Positions 54,932 through 62,719 of a stretch of 64,000 nucleotides of DNA are shown here, in pieces. The stretch comes from Nocardioides sp. URHA0032 (GTDB lineage Bacteria; Actinomycetota; Actinomycetes; Propionibacteriales; Nocardioidaceae). The notes under the pieces were generated by a model that saw only the letters and a list, made by a program, of their open reading frames with translations, did not search any database and was not told the DNA's origin. Where the stretch lies: positions 62,001 through 126,000 of the forward strand of contig NZ_JIAV01000018.1 in assembly GCF_000620645.1 (NCBI RefSeq), given 5' to 3'. Made by a program: the position numbers and the translations under genes. Numbering within the stretch: the stretch's first letter is position 1; every line of letters begins with the position of its first letter.

Positions 54932-56920
54932 TCAGACCTGGGTGCGCGCGGCGACCGCTTCGACCACGCGCTGGATCGCCTCGTCGACCGGGACGCCGTT
55001 GTCCTGGTGGCCGTCGCGGTAGCGGAACGAGACAGCACCGGCTGCCAGGTCGTCGTCACCGGCGATCATCATGAACGGCACCTTCTGCAGCTGCGCGTTG
55101 CGGATCTTCTTCTGCATCCGGTCGTCGGAGTCGTCGACCTCGACCCGCAGCCCCTGCCCGCGCATTCGCTTCGCGACGTCGTACAGGTAGTCGTTGTGCC
55201 GCTCGGCGATCGGGATCGCCTGGACCTGCACGGGCGCGAGCCACGGCGGGAACGCGCCGGCGTAGTGCTCGACCAGCACACCGAAGAACCGCTCGAGGGA
55301 GCCGAACTTCGCGGAGTGGATCATCACCGGCTGCTGGCGGGAGCCGTCCGCGGCCTGGTACTCCAGCTCGAAGCCCCGCGGCTGGTTGAAGTCGTACTGG
55401 ATGGTCGACATCTGCCAGGTGCGCCCGATGGCGTCGCGTGCCTGCACCGAGATCTTCGGGCCGTAGAACGCCGCGCCGCCCGGGTCCGGGACGAGCTCGA
55501 GGCCGGAGGACACGGCGACGTCCTCGAGCACCTTGGTGGCGGTCGCCCAGTCCTCGTCGGAGCCGACGAACTTGTCCGGCTTCGAGTCGTCGCGGGTGGA
55601 CAGCTCCAGGTAGAAGTCGTCGATGCCGAAGTCCCGCAGCAGTCCGAGCACGAAGTTCAGCAGGTGCTCGATCTCGGCCGGCGCCTGCTCGGGGGTGACG
55701 TAGGAGTGCGAGTCGTCCTGGGTCATGCCGCGCACGCGGGTGAGGCCGTGCACGACGCCGGACTTCTCGTAGCGGTAGACCGACCCGAACTCGAAGAGCC
55801 GCAGCGGGAGCTCGCGGTAGGACCGCCCGCGCGACTTGAAGATCAGGTTGTGCATCGGGCAGTTCATGGCCTTGAGGTAGTAGTTCGCGCCCTCGAACTC
55901 CATCGGCGGGAACATGGTGTCGGCGTAGTACGGCAGGTGCCCGGAGGTGTGGAACAGGCCCTCCTTGCTGATGTGGGGGGTGCCGACGTACTGGAAGCCC
56001 TCCTCGATGTGGCGCTGGCGGACGTAGTCCTCCATCTCGCGCTTGACCACCCCGCCCTTGGGGTGGAACACGACGAGGCCGGAGCCGATCTCGTCGGGGA
56101 AGCTGAACAGGTCGAGGTCGCGGCCGAGCTTGCGGTGGTCGCGGCGCTCCGCCTCCTCGAGCCGGTGCAGGTGCTCGTCGAGTGCTTCCTTCGACTCCCA
56201 CGCGGTGCCGTAGATGCGCTGGAGCTGCTTGTTCTTCTCGTCGCCGCGCCAGTACGCCGCCGCGGTGCGCATCAGCTTGAACGCCGGGATCCGCTTGGTG
56301 GTCGGCAGGTGCGGGCCGCGGCACAGGTCGCTCCACGCGACCTCGCCGTTGCGTCGTACGTTGTCGTAGATGGTGAGGTCGCCGGAGCCGACCTCGACGT
56401 TCGCACCCTCGGCCGCGTCGTCGGACTTGCCGGCGCCCTTGAGGCCGATCAGCTCGATCTTGTACGGCTCGTCGGCGAGCTCGTGGATCGCGTCGTGGTC
56501 GGTGGTGACCCGGCGCTCGAAGCGCTGGCCCTCCTTGATGATCTTCCGCATCGCGGTCTCGATCTTCGCGAGGTCCTCGGGCACGAACGGGGTCTCGACG
56601 TCGAAGTCGTAGTAGAAGCCGTTCTCCACCGGCGGGCCGATGCCCAGCTTCGCCTCGGGGAACAGCTGCTGCACGGCCTGCGCCATCACGTGCGCGGTCG
56701 AGTGCCGCAGGATGTCGTGGCCGTCCTTGCTGTCGATCGCGACGCCCTCGAGCAGGTCGCCGTCGGCGAGCTCGTAGGAGAGGTCCTTGAGGTCGCCGTT
56801 CACCCGGGCAGCGATGACCTTGTCGTCGTCGCGGTACAGCTCCCAGGCCCTGGTGCCCGTCGTGACCGTCCGCTCCTCACGCACGTCGGCGTGGACGAGG
56901 GCGATCTTCAGGTCGGACAC
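54932..56920 (-). CDS. thrS: Threonyl-tRNA synthetase
   Basis: This 662-residue class IIa synthetase starts at GTG 56920 ([16 protein letters not shown]), with GAGGAG 6 bases upstream; the longer frame enters the tRNA side. It has TGS (1-65), the editing/SAD domain with [15 protein letters not shown], the catalytic core with [22 protein letters not shown] (zinc Cys and His) and a C-terminal anticodon domain. No T-box leader is seen upstream. Confidence 0.96.
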   Translation of the reverse strand: MSDLKIALVHADVREERTVTTGTRAWELYRDDDKVIAARVNGDLKDLSYELADGDLLEGVAIDSKDGHDILRHSTAHVMAQAVQQLFPEAKLGIGPPVENGFYYDFDVETPFVPEDLAKIETAMRKIIKEGQRFERRVTTDHDAIHELADEPYKIELIGLKGAGKSDDAAEGANVEVGSGDLTIYDNVRRNGEVAWSDLCRGPHLPTTKRIPAFKLMRTAAAYWRGDEKNKQLQRIYGTAWESKEALDEHLHRLEEAERRDHRKLGRDLDLFSFPDEIGSGLVVFHPKGGVVKREMEDYVRQRHIEEGFQYVGTPHISKEGLFHTSGHLPYYADTMFPPMEFEGANYYLKAMNCPMHNLIFKSRGRSYRELPLRLFEFGSVYRYEKSGVVHGLTRVRGMTQDDSHSYVTPEQAPAEIEHLLNFVLGLLRDFGIDDFYLELSTRDDSKPDKFVGSDEDWATATKVLEDVAVSSGLELVPDPGGAAFYGPKISVQARDAIGRTWQMSTIQYDFNQPRGFELEYQAADGSRQQPVMIHSAKFGSLERFFGVLVEHYAGAFPPWLAPVQVQAIPIAERHNDYLYDVAKRMRGQGLRVEVDDSDDRMQKKIRNAQLQKVPFMMIAGDDDLAAGAVSFRYRDGHQDNGVPVDEAIQRVVEAVAARTQV

Positions 56921-57071
56921 AGTGGTCTCCTCGGGGTGTGGGACTGGCCTCTGGATCGTATCGAGCGGGTCGGCCGGCACGCGCGGCGGTTTCCGGGACG
57001 CGCCCCCGGTCCGACCGCGTCGGAGCCACAAATGAGCGAGAGCCGCACGCTCGGCGTACGGCTCCCTGCGG

Positions 57072-57143
57072 TGGGCGATACTGGGTTCGAACCAGTGACC
57101 TCTTCGGTGTGAACGAAGCGCGCTACCACTGCGCCAATCGCCC
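57072..57143 (-). tRNA. tRNA-Val (anticodon CAC)
   Basis: On the minus strand GGGCGAT pairs with ATCGCCC to close the acceptor stem. The anticodon arm is CTTCG-TTCACAC-CGAAG, giving anticodon CAC for valine GTG codons, and the T arm reads CTGGTTCGAACCCAG. Discriminator A; no encoded CCA. It lies 150 bases upstream of thrS on the same strand. Confidence 0.95.
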
Positions 57144-57209
57144 GCTGTGTGCGGTCGCAGACTTTAGCCTACCGATCCGCGAGGTTCACATTCACCGTAC
57201 TTCGGCGTC

Positions 57210-57671
57210 ATGGAGGCCGGGGTCCGCCGTCTCCTCCGTGTGAACCCGCAGCCCATCTCCGGAGCCCTGTCGCAGGAGCTCACCCTGCAGATCCTCGACG
57301 CCTGGGGGCGCACCGTCGACCTCGCGGCCTCGTTCGAGTACGACGCCGGCGACCCGTGGGCGGTGTGGATCACCTTCCGCGGCACAGCGGACTCCGTGCG
57401 CTGGGCCGTCGGCCGGGAGCTGCTGCTGAGCGGGCTCACCGACCCGGCCGGCGAGGGCGACGTCCAGCTGTTCCCGAGCGTCGACGAGAACGGCCGAGCC
57501 GCCGTGATCATGGAGCTCTGCTCCCCCGACGGTCGCCTGGTCACCCAGATGCGGACCAGCGATCTGTACGGCTTCCTCTCCCGCACCCTGGCGGTCGTGC
57601 CGCTCGGTGCGGAGACCATCGACCTCGACCTCCTGGTCGAGTCGCTGGTCGGCCAGTCAGAGCCCCAGTAG
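57210..57671 (+). CDS. SsgA family sporulation/cell division regulator
   Basis: This 153-residue protein matches the SsgA/SsgB pattern: ASFEYDAGDPWAVWITF near 40-56, WAVGRELLLSGLTDPAGEGDVQLFPS near 70-95 (key residues GRELL..GL..P.G.GDV), then SSPDGRL-like CSPDGRL and LSRTLAVVPLGAE. SsgB-like proteins recruit FtsZ in streptomycetes; in non-sporulating actinobacteria the role is open. ATG 57210 has no clear ribosome-binding site; an in-frame GTG at 57240 may be the start. It overlaps the convergent gene by 15 bases. Confidence 0.85.
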   Translation: MEAGVRRLLRVNPQPISGALSQELTLQILDAWGRTVDLAASFEYDAGDPWAVWITFRGTADSVRWAVGRELLLSGLTDPAGEGDVQLFPSVDENGRAAVIMELCSPDGRLVTQMRTSDLYGFLSRTLAVVPLGAETIDLDLLVESLVGQSEPQ

Positions 57672-58478
57672 CTCGGGCTCCCGCTTCCGCCACAGCTCGC
57701 GCACCTCGGTCGTCACCGGCCCGGGCGTGGGCAGCTCCCGATCGTCCCAGCGCGAGACGGGCTGCGCGTCCCGCGTGGTCGACGCCAGGAACACCTCACT
57801 GGCGTCCCGGACGGTCTCGATCGGCTCGTCCACCTCGCGGCCGCCGTACCACTCGAGGATCAGGCCGCGGGTGACGCCGGCCAGACATCCGCTGGCCAGC
57901 GTGGGCGTGCGCAGCTCCCCGTCCACCACGTAGAAGACGTTGGTGCCGGTGCCCTCGCAGAGGTGGCCGGCGAGGTTCGCGAACACCGCCTCACTCGCGC
58001 CCTTCTGCTTCGCCGCCGCCAGGGCGACGACGTTCTCGGCGTACGACGTGGTCTTCAGGCCGGCCAGCGCACCGCGCTCGTTGCGCGGCCAGGGCACGGT
58101 GGCGACGGCCGTCGAGTCCGGCCAGGGCGTCATCGCGTCGGCGACCACGATCACCGTCGGCGCCGCATCGCCACGCCCCGAGCCCAGCGGCGCCGGACCG
58201 CCGGTGACCGTGATCCGGAGCCGGCCGAGCGGCAGGTCCGGACCCTCGAGAACGGCGACGATCCCCCGACGTACGGCGGCCTCGTCGAGGGCGGGCAGGC
58301 CCAGGCCGGCGGCCGATCGGTGCAGGCGGTCGAGGTGCAGGTCGAGCGCGAACGGCAGACCGTCGACGACCTTGATCGCCTCGAACACACCGTCCCCGAC
58401 CGTGAGGCCGTGGTCGCTCACGAGCACCGCCGGAACGGCCGCATCGGGGAGCACCTGACCGTTGATCCACGCACGCAT
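57657..58478 (-). CDS. pabC: Class IV aminotransferase, probable aminodeoxychorismate lyase
   Basis: This 273-residue PLP fold-type IV enzyme has VSDHGLTVGDGVFEAIKV near 19-36, RLRITVTGGPAPLGSGRG near 85-102, the PLP Lys in LAGLKTTSYAENV near 140 and EAVFANLAGHLCEGTGTNVFYV near 165-185. It would release 4-aminobenzoate for folate; a D-amino acid or branched-chain aminotransferase role is possible, because the fold does not separate them safely. Confidence 0.8.
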   Translation of the reverse strand: MRAWINGQVLPDAAVPAVLVSDHGLTVGDGVFEAIKVVDGLPFALDLHLDRLHRSAAGLGLPALDEAAVRRGIVAVLEGPDLPLGRLRITVTGGPAPLGSGRGDAAPTVIVVADAMTPWPDSTAVATVPWPRNERGALAGLKTTSYAENVVALAAAKQKGASEAVFANLAGHLCEGTGTNVFYVVDGELRTPTLASGCLAGVTRGLILEWYGGREVDEPIETVRDASEVFLASTTRDAQPVSRWDDRELPTPGPVTTEVRELWRKREPELLGL

Positions 58479-58543
58479 ACGCTCACCCTAGGGGCGCCGG
58501 AAACCCGCCGACGTGGGACCAACGCGCCGCCATCAGCCCGATT

Positions 58544-58571
58544 TTGCATGGTCTGGGGCATCGGCTACTGT
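58544..58571 (+). promoter_or_regulatory. Promoter of the tRNA-Gly/Cys/Val cluster
   Basis: TTGCAT (58544-58549) and TACTGT (58566-58571) are separated by 16 bases and match housekeeping -35 and -10 elements. They end about 38 bases before the first tRNA base. Recognised by eye only. Confidence 0.6.
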
Positions 58572-58609
58572 TCTCACGCACGCCGACCGGGAGACCGGTC
58601 GGAGCGCAG

Positions 58610-58682
58610 GCGGACGTAGCTCAGTTGGTAGAGCGCAACCTTGCCAAGGTTGAGGTCGCGAGTTCGAGCCTCGTCGTCCGCT
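58610..58682 (+). tRNA. tRNA-Gly (anticodon GCC)
   Basis: Acceptor GCGGACG pairs with CGTCCGC. The anticodon arm CAACC-TTGCCAA-GGTTG gives GCC for glycine, the D arm holds AGCTCAGTTGGTAGAGC and the T arm GAGTTCGAGCCTC. No encoded CCA. First gene of a three-tRNA cluster. Confidence 0.96.
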
Positions 58683-58713
58683 CGGAGAGGTCTCTCCCTG
58701 GTTTGGCCTCCAT

Positions 58714-58784
58714 GGTGGGTTGGCCGAGAGGCGAGGCAACGGACTGCAAATCCGTGTACACGGGTTCAAATCCCGTACCCACCT
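58714..58784 (+). tRNA. tRNA-Cys (anticodon GCA)
   Basis: Acceptor GGTGGGT pairs with ACCCACC with a closing G-T near the base. The anticodon arm ACGGA-CTGCAAA-TCCGT gives GCA for cysteine, and the T arm is CGGGTTCAAATCCCG. Discriminator T, the usual Cys identity base U73. No encoded CCA. Confidence 0.95.
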
Positions 58785-58814
58785 CCGCGCAGTTCCTCCA
58801 CAAACTCAAGACCC

Positions 58815-58889
58815 GGGCGATTGGCGCAGCGGTAGCGCGCTTCCTTGACACGGAAGAGGTCACTGGTTCAAACCCAGTATCGCCCACCA
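58815..58889 (+). tRNA. tRNA-Val (anticodon GAC)
   Basis: Acceptor GGGCGAT pairs with ATCGCCC, and the CCA end is encoded (58887-58889). The anticodon arm CTTCC-TTGACAC-GGAAG gives GAC. It is nearly identical to the tRNA-Val(CAC) gene on the opposite strand outside the anticodon stem. A strong terminator follows. Confidence 0.96.
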
Positions 58890-58900
58890 GCAACAACAGG

Positions 58901-58936
58901 CCCCTGAGCAGGCACAGCGCCTCTCAGGGGTCTTTT
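58901..58936 (+). terminator. Intrinsic terminator of the tRNA cluster
   Basis: CCCCTGAG (58901-58908) pairs with CTCAGGGG (58923-58930), followed by TCTTTT. It starts 12 bases past the tRNA-Val CCA end. This is the clearest classical terminator in the window. Confidence 0.88.
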
Positions 58937-59169
58937 CCGTTCCCGGCGCTGCGCCGGAGCTGAAGCGGGTGGAGCCTGCTTCGCAGGATCAGTGGGCTGG
59001 CGCAGTCCGCGGGCGGCTGTCGCTGCTGGCGGGTCCGCAACGGCGAGTGTGGTTCGCGTCGACGACGTGGTGATGCCGAGCAGGGGCTCGCCGAGGCGAC
59101 GACCTTGCTCCCCGCGCCGGAGCCGGCGGAGGAATGCGAGAGTCCGAGCCGTCCGCGTCCTGGCCGACG

Positions 59170-59235
59170 TCAGGTCAGGATGCCGACGAGGATCGCGATC
59201 GCGACGCCGCACAGGAACACCATGTTCCAGGTCAT
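59170..59235 (-). CDS. 21-residue hydrophobic membrane peptide
   Basis: The start ATG at 59235 is preceded by GGAGG with 6 bases spacing (GGAGGTGATGAATG), one of the best ribosome-binding sites in the window. The peptide opens MTWNMVFLCGV and continues with Ala, Ile, Leu, Val and Gly to a final Thr before TGA, long enough for one transmembrane helix. It resembles regulatory membrane peptides such as KdpF or CydX only in size and hydrophobicity. No partner enzyme is adjacent. Expression is unproven. Confidence 0.5.
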   Translation of the reverse strand: MTWNMVFLCGVAIAILVGILT

Positions 59236-59407
59236 TCATCACCTCCGGGGGACTGCGGTTGCTACCGCCCGGGACGACCGTTGGCCGTAGTAGAACGCCG
59301 CAGCCGCGGCCGATCAAGGACGGCGCGCCGTGGTCTGGTCCGGTGAGCCAGGCACCCGGCGTCGTACCTCTTCGTGTTCGCGCGGCGCTCCGCCGACTCC
59401 GCATCAT

Positions 59408-59423
59408 TCGAACAGGTGTTCTA
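59408..59423. promoter_or_regulatory. LexA (SOS) box over a probable leaderless promoter
   Basis: TCGAACAGGTGTTCTA matches TCGAAC-N4-GTTCGA in 11 of 12 fixed positions and shares CGAACAGGTGTTC exactly with the ruvC box read on the other strand. It overlaps TAACCT (59422-59427), a TANNNT -10 element placed about 7 bases before the GTG at 59434, as in leaderless actinobacterial transcripts. Confidence 0.75.
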
Positions 59424-59433
59424 ACCTGAGCGG

Positions 59434-59889
59434 GTGAGGAGGACACCGGGGACGCCGGGACACGTGTGGGTGAACGTCACCGGCGACCCTCGGTGGGCGC
59501 GGCCCGGACTCCTCCTGACACAGCGTGAGGTCGGTGCCCGCACGGAGGCCTGGGTCGTCACCGCGGCCGTGGAGCGGCCGAGCGGCACGCTGCGGGTCCG
59601 CGAGGGCTGGACCCGGTCCGAGCACCTCTCCGACTCCGGCCCTCCCCCGGCGCCACGAGCGCCGCGGCACGTGATGGTCCGCCTGGGCCCGGACTCCCTC
59701 GACGTGCACCCCGGCCTGTTGCTGTTCTGGTGGGGCCTGCCCGCGGTCGGCGGCGCCCAGTGGCTGGCGTGGGTCGTCTGGGCCTCCGGCGGCGGTCACC
59801 ACGAGGTCGAGGCGCACCAGGGCTGGTTGCCGGCCGGACAGGTCCGGCCGGTGGTCACGGGCGTCGGAGCGCGAGGCGGCGGCCGCTGA
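59434..59889 (+). CDS. SOS-box protein with internal domain duplication, unknown function
   Basis: This 151-residue protein starts at GTG 59434 directly downstream of a LexA box. It consists of two similar units of about 60 residues: HVWVNVTGDPRWARPGLLL...EAWVVTA...VREGWTRSEHL and HVMVRLGPDSLDVHPGLLL...LAWVVWA...HQGWLPAGQV, each probably a small beta domain. The second unit ends in the WLPA..VRPV pattern I associate with short proteins near actinobacterial mutasome genes, though no imuA', imuB or dnaE2 gene is here. The 3' end overlaps the next gene by 35 bases. Confidence 0.7.
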   Translation: MRRTPGTPGHVWVNVTGDPRWARPGLLLTQREVGARTEAWVVTAAVERPSGTLRVREGWTRSEHLSDSGPPPAPRAPRHVMVRLGPDSLDVHPGLLLFWWGLPAVGGAQWLAWVVWASGGGHHEVEAHQGWLPAGQVRPVVTGVGARGGGR

Positions 59890-60250
59890 CCACGGTCGGG
59901 ACCAGCCGGACCACGTCGTACTTGAGGGTGCGCAGCCAGGAGGATGCGACGACGTCGTCGAGCTCGTCGGTGGCGTCCTCGGGGAGGTGCTCCAGCCGGC
60001 CGCGGGCGAGCACCGACCAGGCCTCCTCCCCCGTCAGGTCGTCGATCTCCAGGGCCGCCTCGGCCTGCAGCTCGGCCGCGAGCAGCTTGTTGCCCTCGCC
60101 GGTCGCGACCAGCAGGCTCTCGTCACGCACTGCGTAGTTCACGGGGACGACGTGCACCTCGTCGACCAGCCGGTACGCCAGCCGGCCGACCCGCTCCTGC
60201 GCGAGGAGCGCCCAGCACTCCTCCCGACTCAGGACGGTCATCGTGCTCAT
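59855..60250 (-). CDS. Pyridoxamine 5'-phosphate oxidase family protein
   Basis: This 131-residue split-barrel protein has LSREECWALLAQERVGRLAYR near 6-26, VHVVPVNYAVRDESLLVAT near 32-50, EGNKLLAAEL and a WSVLARGRLE strand, the common pattern of small FMN- or F420-binding proteins. It could start at ATG 60250, which overlaps the upstream stop as ATGA, or at ATG 60241. Ligand and substrate are unknown. It is coupled to a universal-stress-protein fragment. Confidence 0.83.
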   Translation of the reverse strand: MSTMTVLSREECWALLAQERVGRLAYRLVDEVHVVPVNYAVRDESLLVATGEGNKLLAAELQAEAALEIDDLTGEEAWSVLARGRLEHLPEDATDELDDVVASSWLRTLKYDVVRLVPTVVSGRRLALRRP

Positions 60251-60399
60251 CCCCTCGGGGCCGGCGCGACGATGCGAACCGGGCTGTGCGCGGAGCGCAG
60301 CACGGCGCGGGCGGTGCCGCCCAGATGGGTCGCGGCCGGTACGCCGCGGGTCCGGCGGGCGATGACGACGACGTTCGACGGGGTGGATCGGATGGTCAT
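60247..60399 (-). CDS. 50-residue protein matching only the C-terminal part of a universal stress protein
   Basis: ATG 60399 has AGGAGG 5 bases upstream. The product, MTIRSTPSNVVVIARRTRGV and onward, ends GTARAVLRSAHSPVRIVAPA. This is the last strand-helix-strand of a UspA domain, with the GG-T-ARAVL part of its ATP loop, and resembles the end of the Usp protein at 62059-62613. The N-terminal two thirds are absent. It may be a remnant or a functional mini-protein; the intact start signal and coupling to the next gene argue for translation. Confidence 0.65.
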   Translation of the reverse strand: MTIRSTPSNVVVIARRTRGVPAATHLGGTARAVLRSAHSPVRIVAPAPRG

Positions 60400-60473
60400 G
60401 GCGGCCTCCTTCGCTCACCTCCATGCTCGACCGACGGACCCGGCACCGTCAGGGCCGCCCGCCTGCGCCGTCC

Positions 60474-60515
60474 GGGACCTTGGTCACTGGCCGCCGGGAC
60501 GGACCGATCTGTCCC
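60474..60515. promoter_or_regulatory. DosR/DevR-like boxes in a divergent promoter region
   Basis: GGGACCTTGGTCAC (60474-60487) matches 11 of 14 positions of the DosR core GGGACTWWAGTCCC. GGGACGGACCGATCTGTCCC (60496-60515) is a second inverted arrangement of GGGAC/GTCCC. They lie between the divergent Usp-fragment and CBS-BON genes. Regulation by a DosR-type factor is inferred from memory of the consensus. Confidence 0.5.
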
Positions 60516-60602
60516 GGCACACGCAAGCTGGACCACGCTGGGGCCATGAGCACCGAGAGGCACCGCCAGTCCGATGCGGGTGCCTGACCGAAGGAGACCG
60601 CC

Positions 60603-61193
60603 ATGCTCGTCCGGGACCTGATGACCCCTGATCCCGTCACCGCCACCGCGGAGACGGGCATCAAGCAGGCGCTGACCAGGCTCGCCGACCTCGGCATCAC
60701 CTCGATGCCCGTCGTCGACGACCGGGGACGGCTGTGCGGCATCGTGAGCGAGGCCGACCTGATCCGGGAGGTCGTGCCGCGCGACCCGCGCGCGCAGGAG
60801 CGCCCGGTGGTCGTCGAGCCGTTGTACCCGCCCGGGACCGTGGGAGAGGTGTGCACCCGCTCGGCGGCATCGGTACGGATCGACGACGACGTCGCGAGCG
60901 CCGTCGAGCTGATGACCGCACTCTCCGCGAAGAGCGTGCCGGTGCTCGACGACGGCGGCCGGCTGGTCGGCATCCTCAGCCGCAGCGACGTGGTCCAGGC
61001 GCTCGCCCGCTCCGACGACGTCATCGCGGCCGACATCGACGACCTGCTCGGCTCCCTCGGGCACACCGACTGGCTGGTCGAGGTCGAGGACGGCGTCGTC
61101 ACCGTCGGCGGGCCCTCCGGGTCTCCGGAGCAGTCACTCGCCGTCGTCGTCGCCCGGACGGTCCCCGGCGTCGTCGAGGTCCACGTCGACTGA
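60603..61193 (+). CDS. CBS-pair and BON domain protein
   Basis: This 196-residue protein has two CBS domains (VRDLMTPDPVTATAETGIKQAL near 3-24 with MPVVDDRGRLCGIVSEADLI; and VGEVCTRSAASVRIDDDVAS with VPVLDDGGRLVGILSRSDVV) and a C-terminal BON-like part (about 150-196) with VEDGVVTVGG and VVARTVPGVVEVHVD. CBS pairs sense adenine nucleotides; similar proteins are hypoxia-induced in mycobacteria. It starts at ATG 60603 with a GAAGGAG site. The 3' end overlaps the convergent gene by 60 bases. Confidence 0.88.
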   Translation: MLVRDLMTPDPVTATAETGIKQALTRLADLGITSMPVVDDRGRLCGIVSEADLIREVVPRDPRAQERPVVVEPLYPPGTVGEVCTRSAASVRIDDDVASAVELMTALSAKSVPVLDDGGRLVGILSRSDVVQALARSDDVIAADIDDLLGSLGHTDWLVEVEDGVVTVGGPSGSPEQSLAVVVARTVPGVVEVHVD

Positions 61194-62051
61194 GGCGGCC
61201 AGCGCTGCGATGTCGGCCGGCCCGGTGCCGCAGCACCCGCCGACGTACTCCACGCCGGCCTCGCGCCACAGCGGCAGGAGGCCGAGGTCGACCGGCTCGC
61301 CGTACACCCAGCGCCGGGTGGCCGCGTCCCAGGTTCCGCCCCGGTTCGGGTACGCGACGGCCGGCGCTCGGGTGGCTGCGACCGCGGCCCGCACGGCTAC
61401 GAGGACGTCGGCCTGGTCGGAGCAGTTCACACCGGCGGCGCGCAGCCACGGCCGGTCGGCCAGCACGGCGTACGCATCGGGCAGCGGCTGACCGGCGCAG
61501 GTCGTCCCGTCCCGGACCGAGTAGCTGAACCAGGCGGGTACGCCGAGGTCGTCGAGCAGCTCCGCCAGCACGACCGCCTCGTCGGCGTCGGGCACGGTCT
61601 CGACCGCGAGCAGGTCGGGACCCGCGGCGGCCAGCAGCTCCAGGCGCGGCCCATGGAAGTCGCGGAGCCGCGAGACCGGGACGCCGTACCGGCCCCGGTA
61701 CTCCGAGCCGTCGGCGAGGAACGCGCCGTACGGGCCGACCGACGCCGCGACGAGGAGGCCGGGCGCGTCCATCGAGTCGCGGACCTCCCGGGCGATCGTC
61801 ACGCTGCGGGTGACGAGCCGCGCGGCGTCGTCGTACCCGGCGGCGGCGAAGCCCTCGATGCTGGCCTGGTAGCTCGCGGTCGTCGCGACCTGCGCGCCGG
61901 CCCGGTAGTACGCCCGGTGGGCGGCGGCGATCCGCTCCGGCTCCTCCGCGAGCAGGCGCGCGGTCCAGAGGGCACCGGACAGGTCCGCGCCCTGCTCCTC
62001 GAGCGCGGTGGAGAGCCCGCCGTCCAGCACCAGCACGGTGCCATCCTGCAC
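61134..62051 (-). CDS. mmuM: Homocysteine S-methyltransferase
   Basis: This 305-residue protein is a zinc-dependent barrel enzyme that methylates homocysteine, usually from S-methylmethionine. It opens LVLDGGLSTALEEQGADL; zinc cysteines are in AAGVNCS near 213 and VGGCCGTGP near 280. VETVPDADEA and TASYQAS also fit the family. The only usable start is GTG 62051, 7 bases after the Usp stop; it has a weak ribosome-binding site. Confidence 0.88.
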   Translation of the reverse strand: MQDGTVLVLDGGLSTALEEQGADLSGALWTARLLAEEPERIAAAHRAYYRAGAQVATTASYQASIEGFAAAGYDDAARLVTRSVTIAREVRDSMDAPGLLVAASVGPYGAFLADGSEYRGRYGVPVSRLRDFHGPRLELLAAAGPDLLAVETVPDADEAVVLAELLDDLGVPAWFSYSVRDGTTCAGQPLPDAYAVLADRPWLRAAGVNCSDQADVLVAVRAAVAATRAPAVAYPNRGGTWDAATRRWVYGEPVDLGLLPLWREAGVEYVGGCCGTGPADIAALAASVDVDLDDAGDRPGDDDGE

Positions 62052-62058
62052 CGCCGCG

Positions 62059-62613
62059 TCACGCGATGGTCGACAACCCGGAAGCCACGGGCACGGCGAG
62101 GGGTTGCTCGCGCGACGCGGTCAGCAGGACCGGGCAGGCGGCACCCCGGACCACTCCCCGGGCCACCGGCCCCACCCGGGAGTGCCGGCCGAGCACCACG
62201 AGATCGGCGTGCCGCGACGCCTCGACGAGCGCGTCGACGGAGTGCCGGCGGTGGGTCGTGACGACCACGAGGCGCGCGTGCCACAGCCGGGCGGTCGCGG
62301 CGGCGACGGCGAGCAGCTCGGGGCAGGCCGCCGGGTCGTCGATCCCGGCGACGACCGTGCGCGGGCCGAGCCGGGGCCGCCAGTCGTCGGGCACGCAGAC
62401 GAGGGGGGCCCCGAGGTGCGCGGCGAGCTCGGGGAAGCGTCCGGCCACGACGAGGTCCGCTGCACCGGCCGCCTCCGACACCGTGCGGACGTCGCGGGCC
62501 TGCACCATCGACAGCTCGGCCCGGCGCCGTCCGGCCTCAGCGACGGCGTGGTCGACTGCCGCGCTCGAGCCGTACCTGCCGACCGCGACAACGACCCGCG
62601 CTGCCGTCTGCAT
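62059..62613 (-). CDS. Universal stress protein, degenerate form
   Basis: This 184-residue protein starts at ATG 62613. It opens ARVVVAVGRYGSSAAVDHAV, like a first UspA unit, then shortens, and carries a more complete unit with VVAGIDDPAACPELLAVAA near 90-108 and HADLVVLGRHSRVGPVARGVVRGAACPVLLTA near 145-175 (key G-R-H-S-x-V-G). The ATP-loop glycines are partly kept. It faces ppdK across a divergent promoter region with a DosR-like box. Confidence 0.8.
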   Translation of the reverse strand: MQTAARVVVAVGRYGSSAAVDHAVAEAGRRRAELSMVQARDVRTVSEAAGAADLVVAGRFPELAAHLGAPLVCVPDDWRPRLGPRTVVAGIDDPAACPELLAVAAATARLWHARLVVVTTHRRHSVDALVEASRHADLVVLGRHSRVGPVARGVVRGAACPVLLTASREQPLAVPVASGLSTIA

Positions 62614-62649
62614 GGCTCCAACCTCCCTCCCGGACCACCGGCCGGGACA

Positions 62650-62663
62650 GGGACCATCGGCCC
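62650..62663. promoter_or_regulatory. DosR/DevR-like box between usp and ppdK
   Basis: GGGACCATCGGCCC matches 11 of 14 positions of GGGACTWWAGTCCC. A further GGGAC stands at 62644. The site lies 37 bases upstream of the Usp start and 57 bases upstream of the ppdK start, so it could serve both genes. Confidence 0.45.
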
Positions 62664-62719
62664 GGATCCGGGGGCCGGGCGCCCTCGCACTCCCGGCGGC
62701 GCGGGTGCAGGCTCTGACC

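Larger units (their letters stand above)
58937..59433. other. Sparse intergenic stretch
   Basis: Apart from the 21-residue reading frame (59170-59235, minus) and the LexA box (59408-59423), I see no gene here. Open frames on both strands are Arg/Pro-rich and have no start signals. Short GC-rich inverted patterns such as GCCTGCTTCGCAGG occur near 58975 but form no clear repeat family. Confidence 0.5.

Noticed and set aside
56921..57071. T-box or other leader upstream of thrS
   Set aside because: No T-box sequence, specifier loop or terminator pairing is visible between the tRNA-Val gene and thrS.
54455..57112. Plus-strand open frame of 885 codons opposite thrS
   Set aside because: It mirrors thrS, is Val/Arg/Asp-rich as expected of a high-GC antisense frame, and has no domain or ribosome-binding site.
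59271..59287. GGGACGACCGTTGGCCG as a third DosR-like box near the small peptide
   Set aside because: Spacing between the half-sites does not fit the 14-base core, so I do not count it.
58868..59446. Open frames on both strands in the gap after the tRNA cluster
   Set aside because: Arg/Pro-rich composition, no ribosome-binding sites, no similarity to known domains; only the 21-residue frame has a convincing start.
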